From IMG/VR virus record IMGVR_UViG_3300034522_000022, positions 1 through 29,907 of that record: a DNA stretch of 29,907 nt. One strand, given 5' to 3'. A program made the translations under genes and the position numbers. Positions 24,040 through 29,718 of this stretch are shown in pieces. The notes below the pieces were generated by a model. That model saw only the letters and a list, made by a program, of their open reading frames with translations, was not told the DNA's origin and ran no database searches. This stretch comes from a virus. Every line of letters starts with the position of its first letter. The stretch's first letter is position 1.

Positions 24040-24787
24040 TTCCGTCTCCTTGGTACATATCCGGGGTGTGGTTGGGCAGGCCGGTGAAGGCCGAGGCTTT
24101 CGCCGCAGATGCCGGTACCAGCTCATCAGTCCAGCGCTCACCGTTGAGCCAAGTAGCCGCATTCGGAACGTAGCGGCCGTTGTCCTTGGTCCAGTCTTCG
24201 GAAACGCAGTGGCTACCCAGGGCGGTGATCAGGGTCTGGCGTAGCTCATCGTTCGGTTTCAGCTTCGCCCATGCCTTGATCGCTTCCTTGCGAGCTTTCT
24301 TTTTCGGGTACAACTTCCAGAACCGTTCAAACCCTTCATCCGAAAGCACTTTTTTTGCGCCTGATGCCGGAGTGTTTTTAATGCTCTTTGTATTGTTGCT
24401 CTGTGTATTGTTCCCCTGCGTGTTTTCCGAAGGGGGTTCGCCGTCTTTTCCGAAGGGGTTCGCCGCGTTTCCCGAAGGGGTATTCGGAAAACCGAAGGGG
24501 TCAACAAGTCGCAGACGACGCTCGACTACGCGCTTGCCTTCGCGGATCAATTCCACCCGCAGGTGACCCTTATCAACCAGACCGCTGATGATCTCCGAAA
24601 CCCTGGAGATAGACAGGTCGAAGAATTCAGCAAAGTGGGCGTTCGTTGCATAGCAGCCGCGGGGGCCTGTCTCCAGGCTTGATATCTCGCCCAGCATGAC
24701 CTTCTCATTTGGCGACAAGGTTCGATCAAGCCAGCGCTCTGCGGGAATCCAGACACCCTGGAATTTGCGTGGAGTGTCGGCAGTCAT
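24023..24787 (-). CDS. Phage replication initiator, lambda O-like, with origin inside the gene
   Basis: A 254-residue protein. Residues 10-95 form a winged-helix region (LSPNEKVMLGEISSLET, then FFDLSISRVSEIISGLVDKG). Residues 96-121 are a Pro/Gly-rich linker encoded by the iteron DNA. A polar Asn/Thr linker follows, then a C-terminal domain with FERFWKLYPKKKARKEAIKAW, typical of phage replication proteins that contact the loader. It should bind the iterons in its own gene and recruit loader and helicase. ATG 24787 overlaps the preceding stop. Confidence 0.87.
   Translation of the reverse strand: MTADTPRKFQGVWIPAERWLDRTLSPNEKVMLGEISSLETGPRGCYATNAHFAEFFDLSISRVSEIISGLVDKGHLRVELIREGKRVVERRLRLVDPFGFPNTPSGNAANPFGKDGEPPSENTQGNNTQSNNTKSIKNTPASGAKKVLSDEGFERFWKLYPKKKARKEAIKAWAKLKPNDELRQTLITALGSHCVSEDWTKDNGRYVPNAATWLNGERWTDELVPASAAKASAFTGLPNHTPDMYQGDGNGPAF
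24345..24426 (-). other. AT-richer stretch beside the iterons, candidate unwinding element
   Basis: Coding DNA for the polar linker of the O-like protein, visibly richer in A+T than surrounding sequence (runs TTTTTTT and TTTTTAATG, repeated GTATTGTT). Its side relative to the four repeats is the same as in lambda ori. Confidence 0.5.
24427..24500 (-). repeat. Iteron cluster, probable phage replication origin
   Basis: Four copies of CCGAAGGGG begin at 24427, 24450, 24472 and 24492 (spacings 23, 22 and 20), each with a short T- or A-rich lead. The last two are joined by a TTCGG-AAAA-CCGAA dyad (24483-24496). They lie in the linker part of the O-like gene, as lambda ori does. Confidence 0.82.
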
Positions 24788-25020
24788 ATGTCCAACTCCC
24801 GTGTTACCCGGGCAATGAACGCTTGATAGCTCTCGGTCATGACCAATCCGCGATCCTCAAGGGCTCCACGGGAAGCTTTTGCCATGGCGTAGATCTCCCA
24901 GCGCTCACGCTCCGGCAGTTGGCGGCAGTTGGAATAGTTGGGCCAGGGGCCGGCGACCACTTCGGCAGTGGCAACGGTAACTACCGGGGTCCCGGTAGTT
25001 GATTCCAAGGGAGTAGTCAT
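24784..25020 (-). CDS. Small protein of unknown function upstream of O-like gene
   Basis: Seventy-eight residues: a Thr/Val-rich N-terminus, then GPWPNYSNCRQLPERERWEIYAMAKASRG and a helical C-terminus. Four-base overlaps with both neighbours place it in the early operon. No known family. Confidence 0.65.
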   Translation of the reverse strand: MTTPLESTTGTPVVTVATAEVVAGPWPNYSNCRQLPERERWEIYAMAKASRGALEDRGLVMTESYQAFIARVTRELDI

Positions 25021-25613
25021 TGCAGCGTCTCCGATCCAGGCGCGTTGGCTATCGGCGTTTCGCTGGCGGGATTCGAAGTCACACCACCAGACAACCTTTC
25101 AATCAGAACGACAAGCGCGCCCATAGCATCAAGCGAGTGCGCGCGGGCGAGATCCAGCTCAATGAGTTTCGGGCAGTTACCCTTGATGTGCTCATGCGAT
25201 CGGCTGATGTAGTTGAATCCAACCTGGGCCAAATCCACCGTCGAAAGGGCTTTGAAAGCTGCGGTTGGTAACGGGCTGAGCGCTGGAGGCCGAATAGGAA
25301 TAGGAAGGGATTTGGACTCCAGCCCTTCCATCAAGCACTTCCTCTGGTGGTCGAGATGGTCAGCCGAGACTTGCTGAACTTCATGCCCAGTCCTGCGCCT
25401 GAACATCACGGCCAGCGCCATGCATACTTCCATCAGCCCAACGTGACTACAATCCCGCTCGGTGATTCCTTCACCTTCAGAGACCGCCTCTACAGCGTCT
25501 GCGGCCACCTCAAAGCACATGAGCAACAGTGCCGCCTCATCGAATTTTTCGAAGTGGGCCTCATCGATGATCTCAACGGGCGCTGGTGTTGGAAAATTCA
25601 AGACTTTGCTCAT
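25017..25613 (-). CDS. Hypothetical early protein
   Basis: A 198-residue acidic protein with a helical first half (EKFDEAALLLMCFEVAADAVEAVSEGEG, then MEVCMALAVMFRRRTGHEVQQVS) and a low-complexity Pro/Ser linker (about 103-117). The C-terminal half has ELDLARAHSLDAMGALVVLIERLSGG. No recognised motif. ATGA overlaps on both sides. Confidence 0.68.
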   Translation of the reverse strand: MSKVLNFPTPAPVEIIDEAHFEKFDEAALLLMCFEVAADAVEAVSEGEGITERDCSHVGLMEVCMALAVMFRRRTGHEVQQVSADHLDHQRKCLMEGLESKSLPIPIRPPALSPLPTAAFKALSTVDLAQVGFNYISRSHEHIKGNCPKLIELDLARAHSLDAMGALVVLIERLSGGVTSNPASETPIANAPGSETLQ

Positions 25614-25915
25614 AGCGCACGCTCCAGGCGCTCGACGAGCACGCGCATCTTGCGCTTCAGCTTGGTCGCGAGGTCACGCTGAACTTTCCACCGCGTGTAA
25701 GCCACATCGGTGAAAGCAATTACGCCTTCGAACTCTTTATCGTGGGGGTTCACGCGCTTGTTGCTGTCGGCGAAGGGCCGCCCGTAGGCATCGAAGTACA
25801 CGCGGTACATGGTGTTCAGTTCGCGGCGCAGCGAGTTGCGCTTGGTTTCGGCCAGTTGATACTCAACCGCAGACTCGGCGATCTGGGTCATGAGCTGTTC
25901 GTGGGAAATTTTCAT
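25610..25915 (-). CDS. Coiled-coil early protein of unknown function
   Basis: A 101-residue, highly charged and mostly helical protein with probable coiled coils at 5-40 and 72-100 and a central polar loop (FDAYGRPFADSNKRVNPHDK). It is basic at the C-terminus. Its operon position between the Rha-like regulator and unknown genes suggests an early accessory role. No family recognised. Confidence 0.65.
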   Translation of the reverse strand: MKISHEQLMTQIAESAVEYQLAETKRNSLRRELNTMYRVYFDAYGRPFADSNKRVNPHDKEFEGVIAFTDVAYTRWKVQRDLATKLKRKMRVLVERLERAL

Positions 25916-26640
25916 GCTTGTGCTCCGTCGGCGCCAAACAGGTCAGCCAAGTCAATTTGGTAAGTGTCCATCCAGGCGCCAGCAGGCCAGCAGCGAACGA
26001 AGCCATAGGTCGGGTGGAATACTTTGGGGGCGGTAATGCCGCGATCCTTGCACCAGCGGCGCAGAGGCACGTAGCCGGACACGCCGAACGTGCGGCCAAG
26101 CGCCTTCTCTACAGGGAGAATCGCCGCCTGCCGGGTGCCGAGGCCCAAGTCATCCTTGAGTTTCTGCACTTGCCGAACAGCCGCCGAAGCGGTGGCCATG
26201 GCCGTGGCTTCACGACGCGAACCGATCTCAGCCTTGGTTTCGATGGCATGGTCACGTTGCTCGATCGCGAGCTTTTCGGAGCGCTTGGATTCCAGCAGGT
26301 GTTCCAGAGCCGAGATGTAGTCGCCGGGCAGTGCAGGGGCCTTCACCTGCTCCTCCAGCTTTTGCCACCGGTCTACCAGAGCGCCAGTGAACTCAGGGCT
26401 GAGCTGGGCGACCACGACAAGGCTGTCGCGCTTACCCTTCTCGCCAGAGAACAGGTATTCAGTGGCCGGCCGGCCAAGGCCATCGAGGTATTCCACCATT
26501 GGTGGAGAACCAATTACTTTTCGCTCGGCCAGCCTTTCGATGGTGCGTTTCACACTATCGTGGCGAGACTCGACCAATTCGGCGATCTCGCGGGAGGACA
26601 TGGTGACGGCATCGCCGCCATTGAATGGGGTGATAGTCAT
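25912..26640 (-). CDS. rha: Rha-family phage regulatory protein / antirepressor-like
   Basis: A 242-residue protein from ATG 26640 (GGAG eight bases upstream, ATGA overlap with the previous gene). The N-terminal Rha domain (about 10-98) shows MSSREIAELVESRHDSVKRTIERL, then GRPATEYLFSGEKGKRDSLVVVAQLSPEF. A coiled-coil linker (100-160) leads to a C-terminal domain with VEKALGRTFGVSGYVPLRRWCKDRG, like the variable ends of phage antirepressors. Rha-type proteins influence phage development, and an antirepressor role is plausible. Confidence 0.84.
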   Translation of the reverse strand: MTITPFNGGDAVTMSSREIAELVESRHDSVKRTIERLAERKVIGSPPMVEYLDGLGRPATEYLFSGEKGKRDSLVVVAQLSPEFTGALVDRWQKLEEQVKAPALPGDYISALEHLLESKRSEKLAIEQRDHAIETKAEIGSRREATAMATASAAVRQVQKLKDDLGLGTRQAAILPVEKALGRTFGVSGYVPLRRWCKDRGITAPKVFHPTYGFVRCWPAGAWMDTYQIDLADLFGADGAQA

Positions 26641-26861
26641 TCGCGAGCTCCCGCTGAATTCATGACTTCGCAAAAATCGTCATGCGCTTGGGCGGAGATC
26701 AGCAGCACAGCGCGCATTACTGCGTCGACGTCCAGGTGTTCGAGCTGTGGCTCTGGATCGGAACCGCGCAACGCCTCGTTGTTGATCAGGATTTTGCTCA
26801 GTTGGTTTATCGTGAGCAGCGCATTTTCCAGACGATCCGGGAGCAGGGTTTCACGGCTCAT
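26637..26861 (-). CDS. Small helical protein of unknown function
   Basis: Seventy-four residues, two predicted helices (RLENALLTINQLSKILINNEAL and VDAVMRAVLLISAQAHDDFCEV) separated by a polar loop. Four-base overlaps with both neighbours. Unknown family. Confidence 0.65.
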   Translation of the reverse strand: MSRETLLPDRLENALLTINQLSKILINNEALRGSDPEPQLEHLDVDAVMRAVLLISAQAHDDFCEVMNSAGARE

Positions 26862-27169
26862 GGCTGCACCTCGGATTCCCGCGCCACGTTTTCGATCTGC
26901 GCAGAACGTGGCGCGGGAACAAGGGCCGCAATCTTCTTGAATTGCTCAAAAGCTGCCTCAAGACTCGTCGCGCCGGAATCGTCGAAATACTTGGCCAAGT
27001 CCGCCAGTACCGGAACATCAGCGCCGCCACCAGTCTCAACGTCGCGAGCGATGGCGCGAGCGATGGCGCGAGCGATGGCTGCAACCCAGTTGCAAATATC
27101 AATGGTCGCAAGCACCTGGAACTCCGCCTCGTCAGCCAGCTCCTTAATTTCATTCGACTGGATATTCAT
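26858..27169 (-). CDS. Small early protein with internal AIAR repeat
   Basis: A 103-residue protein from ATG 27169, which has GGAG six bases upstream and an ATGA overlap with the previous gene. The helical N-terminus (NEIKELADEAEFQVLATIDI) leads to AIARAIARAIAR, encoded by a perfect 12-bp triplication, and then ADVPVLADLAKYFDDSGA. No known family. Copy-number change of the 12-bp unit would keep the frame. Confidence 0.65.
   Translation of the reverse strand: MNIQSNEIKELADEAEFQVLATIDICNWVAAIARAIARAIARDVETGGGADVPVLADLAKYFDDSGATSLEAAFEQFKKIAALVPAPRSAQIENVARESEVQP
27044..27079 (-). repeat. Perfect 12-bp tandem repeat, three copies
   Basis: The unit gcgagcgatggc (plus strand) occurs at 27044, 27056 and 27068 without mismatch. 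It lies inside the gene at 26858-27169 and encodes Ala-Ile-Ala-Arg three times. Confidence 0.9.
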
Positions 27170-27498
27170 GCTTGCTCCCTCTCTGCAACTTCCGAGGGAA
27201 GGCCTTTCTGTACGGACCAAAGAAGAGCGCTGATGCTGTCGGCGACAAACTCCAAGGTTTCCATGCCGTCGCAATAAACCATCTCGCCGTAGTTCAGGCT
27301 GTCATGCATGTGACGACAGATCTGACCGAGACCCGAAGCGAGGGTGCGGGCCTTTTGGATCGCATCGCGCGATTCAATACCGGCAACGACCTGGAGCATT
27401 TGGACACCTGTGTTGCTGATAGGTGTATTGCAAAAATCAACCACAAGTGTGAGTGAGTCTTGCGCTATGGGTTGATTGTTGCTATTTTTTGGGTGCAT
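27166..27498 (-). CDS. DUF3077-like small protein, first gene of the early block
   Basis: A 110-residue protein. The second half matches the pattern of the Pseudomonas DUF3077 family: LQVVAGIESRDAIQKARTLASGLGQICRHM, then a helix ETLEFVADSISALLWSVQ. Members are common in Pseudomonas genomes and prophages; the function is unknown. GAGG precedes ATG 27498 by eight bases. The gene starts after a 276-base stretch without large genes. Confidence 0.65.
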   Translation of the reverse strand: MHPKNSNNQPIAQDSLTLVVDFCNTPISNTGVQMLQVVAGIESRDAIQKARTLASGLGQICRHMHDSLNYGEMVYCDGMETLEFVADSISALLWSVQKGLPSEVAEREQA

Positions 27499-27557
27499 GA
27501 AATCGTCCTCTAGACGAAGAAGTACCTAAGCGCTTGCTCTAACAAGTGCCGATTGAG

Positions 27558-27588
27558 AACCCGCTGCCAGGCGGGTTTTCTGCTTTTT
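27558..27588 (+). terminator. Plus-directed terminator-like hairpin
   Basis: AACCCGC/GCGGGTT stem with a six-base loop, followed on the plus strand by TTCTGCTTTTT. On the minus strand the stem is followed by TCTCAA, so termination would be of rightward RNA, although no plus-strand gene lies before it. Confidence 0.55.
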
Positions 27589-27626
27589 GGGCTATGCCAA
27601 AAACAGAATTTGAAGCAGGCGCACTA

Positions 27627-27674
27627 TCAGGGCGGTCCTGTTGGTTGTTGCTCTGGTGCGTCTGCGTGCTTCAT
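27627..27674 (-). CDS. Possible 15-residue peptide
   Basis: ATG 27674 with AAGGA seven bases upstream begins MKHADAPEQQPTGPP, ending in TGA directly followed by TAG. The good ribosome site and its position in the early transcript are the only support. It may be a leader peptide or chance. Confidence 0.28.
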   Translation of the reverse strand: MKHADAPEQQPTGPP

Positions 27675-27774
27675 TCTTGAATCCTTGTACTGGGGTTACA
27701 TCCAGTAGCCATAGAATACTTCAGGTATCTAGCCAAAGTGCGGCAAGACCTGCGCATCCGAGGAACACACCTCG

Positions 27775-27969
27775 TTACCGTCCCGGGAACTTGCTAATTT
27801 CTTTTGCCGATGCCGAGCCATCTGCGGCCAGATCCACAAAAATGGTCCTACCTGCTGCGATTGCTTTCGACAAAGCAGGTCCGGTGCAATCCAGTTCTCT
27901 CGCCGCCTGCTTCCTGCCGTTGCGCTCAATGAATTCTTCGAGTGGAATGCCGCTTGATACGGGAGTCAT
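27775..27969 (-). CDS. Lambda Cro-like DNA-binding protein (second Cro-type gene)
   Basis: Sixty-four residues from ATG 27969 (ATGA overlap with the previous gene; no separate ribosome site). It resembles lambda Cro along its whole length: EEFIERNGRKQAARELDCTG, ALSKAIAAGRTIFVDLAADG and AKEISKFPGR align with the lambda helix-turn-helix, the AGRKIF block and the NADGSVYAEEVKPFPS tail as I recall them. It is thus a probable transcriptional repressor in the switch. It lies second from the divergent promoter, where P22/lambda would carry cII. Confidence 0.78.
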   Translation of the reverse strand: MTPVSSGIPLEEFIERNGRKQAARELDCTGPALSKAIAAGRTIFVDLAADGSASAKEISKFPGR

Positions 27970-28271
27970 TGGGTGATCTGCTGGGTACTGGATGCGCATA
28001 CAGAGCCATCAGGCCCACGTGCGCGGATCGGGAATTCAGTGGAAGATTCACCTACCTTGTGGCGAGCTTCGACCTGAGCAATAAGCTCGCAGAGCGAAGA
28101 GGCCTTGATCGCGCCACCGGTTACGATCTCGGCAAGCATTGCCTTTTCGGGGCTAACCTTTTGCGACCCGGCCAGCCAATAAGAAACTGTTGCTTGAGAC
28201 ACGCCGAGGGCATCCCCGGTCTTCGACTGGCTACCGAAATGATTTATTAGTTCGCTGATTTTTTGAGCCAT
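27966..28271 (-). CDS. YdaS/Cro-type helix-turn-helix regulator
   Basis: A 101-residue protein divergent from the CI-type repressor. Residues 1-62 match YdaS/Cro-like regulators: ELINHFGSQSKTGDALGVSQATVSYWLAG, then KVSPEKAMLAEIVTGGAIKASSLCELI. The C-terminal 35 residues are longer than in most family members and look disordered. AGAGG lies about nine bases before ATG 28271 and overlaps a 12-bp palindrome. Likely the first gene of the rightward lytic promoter, repressing the cI promoter. Confidence 0.84.
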   Translation of the reverse strand: MAQKISELINHFGSQSKTGDALGVSQATVSYWLAGSQKVSPEKAMLAEIVTGGAIKASSLCELIAQVEARHKVGESSTEFPIRARGPDGSVCASSTQQITQ

Positions 28272-28285
28272 GAGGCCGGCCTCTG

Positions 28286-28349
28286 ATAAGTCTTTTTATA
28301 GACTGCACAGAAGCAAACTTCTTTGCAACCCCATAAGTATCTTTATAGG
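28286..28349. promoter_or_regulatory. Divergent cI/cro control region with paired operators
   Basis: Two similar 17-mers, starting ATAAGT at 28286 and 28333 (14 of 17 equal), each with a partial ATAA/TTAT dyad, flank a perfect inverted repeat AGAAG-CAAA-CTTCT (28309-28322). A TATAAA (28300-28295, minus strand) lies in the first and would start the cro-side RNA near 28288. A TATCTT/TATAGG region lies in the second for cI. This fits operators overlapping both promoters. Confidence 0.65.
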
Positions 28350-28357
28350 ATCAGAGG

Positions 28358-29137
28358 ATGAATCTATCCGACCGAATCAAACTTGCCCGGAAGAAAGCAG
28401 GACTTACCCAGTCTCAGCTTGCCGAATCCGTTGGTATCGCGCAGACAGCCATCAGCCAACTCGAATCTGGGAAGACGCTGCGATCTTCCTATCTGGTTCA
28501 GATAGCCAGGGCATGTGGCGTGAACAGCACATGGCTAGCATCCGGGGAAGGCGAAATGCTTTCGCCAGAAGATGTTGCGTCCTACTTCAGTAGTGAGCTT
28601 GAGGAGATCCTCCGCGGCGAACACGAGGATGACGCAGCGCTCAACTCTGCATTACGAGACAGGATTGAAGAGCTCAGGAGTGCGAGCCGGTACGCGCCTT
28701 CCAACTCTCTTCTGACGGAGGAAATACCCTATCTGATTGAGCTGGACGACCCTCGCGACCCATCGAAGACGGTCGTCGAGATTAGCGTAAAGGTTCATCT
28801 CGACCTCAACACCGAGATACTTTCGAAACAAGGAGTGCTACCCGAACACGTTGTGGCGGCAGCGATCTCTGGTAACTCAATGACCCCAGTTCTACAGGAC
28901 GGCGGCACCGTTGTTGCCCACTTGCGCGAGACTCAAGTCGTTGACGGTCGCATGTACGTGATAGACCACGGAGGGCAGATCAGGGTAAAGGCGCTCTACC
29001 GACTGCCAGGCGGCGGCGTCCGCATGAAAAGCTACAATACCAATGAGCATCCCGATGAGACGTATTCGGTGCGCGAGATGGAAGACGCCAACATCCGCAT
29101 CATGGGGCGCGTCTTCTGGGGCGCATCATTTTACTAG
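28358..29137 (+). CDS. cI: CI-like prophage repressor, XRE helix-turn-helix + S24 peptidase fold
   Basis: A 259-residue repressor. The N-terminal XRE domain spans 1-60 (LARKKAGLTQSQLAES, IAQTAISQLESGKT). The linker is about 65-140. The C-terminal LexA/CI-like domain has catalytic Ser174 in GNSMTP and Lys211 in QIRVKAL, ending VFWGASFY. It maintains lysogeny by binding the operators just upstream. No Ala-Gly cleavage pair is visible in the linker although the Ser-Lys dyad is present. It is the only large plus-strand gene in the window. AGGA lies seven bases before ATG 28358, but the RNA may start almost at the ATG. Confidence 0.94.
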   Translation: MNLSDRIKLARKKAGLTQSQLAESVGIAQTAISQLESGKTLRSSYLVQIARACGVNSTWLASGEGEMLSPEDVASYFSSELEEILRGEHEDDAALNSALRDRIEELRSASRYAPSNSLLTEEIPYLIELDDPRDPSKTVVEISVKVHLDLNTEILSKQGVLPEHVVAAAISGNSMTPVLQDGGTVVAHLRETQVVDGRMYVIDHGGQIRVKALYRLPGGGVRMKSYNTNEHPDETYSVREMEDANIRIMGRVFWGASFY

Positions 29138-29155
29138 CTCAACCACAAACTCCCG

Positions 29156-29183
29156 AAAAAACCCGGATCACCGGGTTTTTTTT
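29156..29183 (+). terminator. Intrinsic terminator after cI
   Basis: AAAAAACCCGG/CCGGGTTTTTTTT with a four-base loop, 18 bases after the repressor stop. The T run of eight is on the plus strand; the A run on the other side makes it usable in both directions. Confidence 0.9.
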
Positions 29184-29236
29184 CGCGTACCGGTTAGGAA
29201 AAATCAGCGGCCTGGTAAAAATAATAAAAATACTGC

Positions 29237-29265
29237 TTGATCACTTATATAAATCTGCTTATATT
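29237..29265 (+). promoter_or_regulatory. Sigma-70-like promoter of the LuxR-type gene
   Basis: TTGATC (29237-29242), 17-base spacer, TATATT (29260-29265) in AT-rich DNA, the best promoter match in the window. RNA would begin near 29272, about 20-30 bases before the start codon. Confidence 0.7.
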
Positions 29266-29292
29266 TTCGTCCATCAGCAACGAATGTGACGG

Positions 29293-29484
29293 ATGAAAGA
29301 GATGAGCACGGTTATCAATTTCGGCAAGCTCCAAGGCACCACCGGCGTACTTGCTGAACAAGAGCTGCGTGCCGCCCTTGCTGTCTGCGCTGGCTTGGCC
29401 AACAAGGAAATTGCTCGTGTCGTTGGCTGCGCTCCCAGCACCGTCAAAAAATCTATTGAGCGTGTTTTCTGTGTATTCCAGTGA
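29293..29484 (+). pseudogene. LuxR-type helix-turn-helix gene, cut off by an insertion
   Basis: Sixty-three residues with a LuxR-type DNA-binding helix pair (ELRAALAVCAGLANKEIARV, GCAPSTVKKSIERVF). Complete proteins of this kind, as I recall them from Pseudomonas, continue past KKSIERVF with a further helix (FKLG..., about 100 residues). Here the frame turns into repeat-array DNA at about 29470 and stops five codons later. The start may be ATG 29293 or ATG 29302; the latter gives MSTVINFG with GGA eight bases upstream. A clear promoter is present, so a truncated protein may still be made. It follows the repressor's terminator. Confidence 0.65.
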
Positions 29485-29565
29485 TGCTGCCCACCGGTTC
29501 CAGTGATTGTGACCCGCCCGTGCTGGAGGTTCTGCCTAGCCATTCCAGTGGTTGTGATCCACTGC
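29470..29565 (+). mobile_element. IS21-like end fragment with four ~22-bp direct repeats
   Basis: Begins with TGTGTATTCC at the break in the LuxR-type gene. Units start with TTCCAG at 29476, 29498 and 29543, and a diverged unit lies at about 29520 (spacing 22, 22 and 23). The unit pattern is TTCCAGTG-N-TTGTGACC. Multiple short terminal repeats of this kind are typical of IS21-family ends, where the transposase binds. No transposase gene follows. Confidence 0.5.
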
Positions 29566-29603
29566 GCCGACGATCCTGCCCCATCCCTAAGGCATGTAGG
29601 TGC

Positions 29604-29718
29604 GTAATTGCACGGACTTGACCACCTTATTGCATCCGTACTGACCACTCATTTGCATTGCACTTGACCAGGCGGTTGCATTCGATTTGACTACCGATTT
29701 GCATCGGGTTTGACCCGC
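29604..29718 (+). repeat. Five tandem 23-bp diverged repeats, second IS21-like end array
   Basis: Five contiguous units of exactly 23 bases start at 29604, 29627, 29650, 29673 and 29696. They share TTGCA in positions 5-9 and TGAC(C/T) near positions 16-20; the rest varies. The architecture parallels the array to the left but with a different first half, suggesting the end of a second IS21-like element in the same direction. Confidence 0.7.

Larger units (their letters stand above)
27499..27774. other. Gap between early operon and Cro-type genes
   Basis: Contains a plus-directed hairpin with T run, an adjacent perfect dyad TTTTTGG/CCAAAAA (27584-27590 and 27597-27603), one possible 15-codon reading frame on the minus strand and a short stem CGAGG/CCTCG just after the second Cro-type gene. 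No convincing promoter for the early block was found here. Confidence 0.6.

Noticed and set aside
23188-24087. Long open frame on the plus strand (299 codons)
   Set aside because: Antisense to the helicase loader, whose Walker motifs and ribosome site make the minus strand the coding one.
25918-26940. Long open frame on the plus strand (340 codons)
   Set aside because: It lies antisense to the Rha-like gene and its neighbours, has no ribosome site or family resemblance, and is expected by chance in GC-rich DNA.
27525-27580. boxA/boxB antitermination (nut) site on the plus strand (TGCTCTAACA then a hairpin)
   Set aside because: The boxA match lacks two bases, the hairpin is larger than boxB and no plus-strand operon follows.
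27775-27976. Plus-strand gene opposite the second Cro-type gene
   Set aside because: The lambda Cro resemblance is on the minus strand; the plus frame has no start signal.
29470-29718. CRISPR array
   Set aside because: Units are contiguous, diverged and lack unique spacers.
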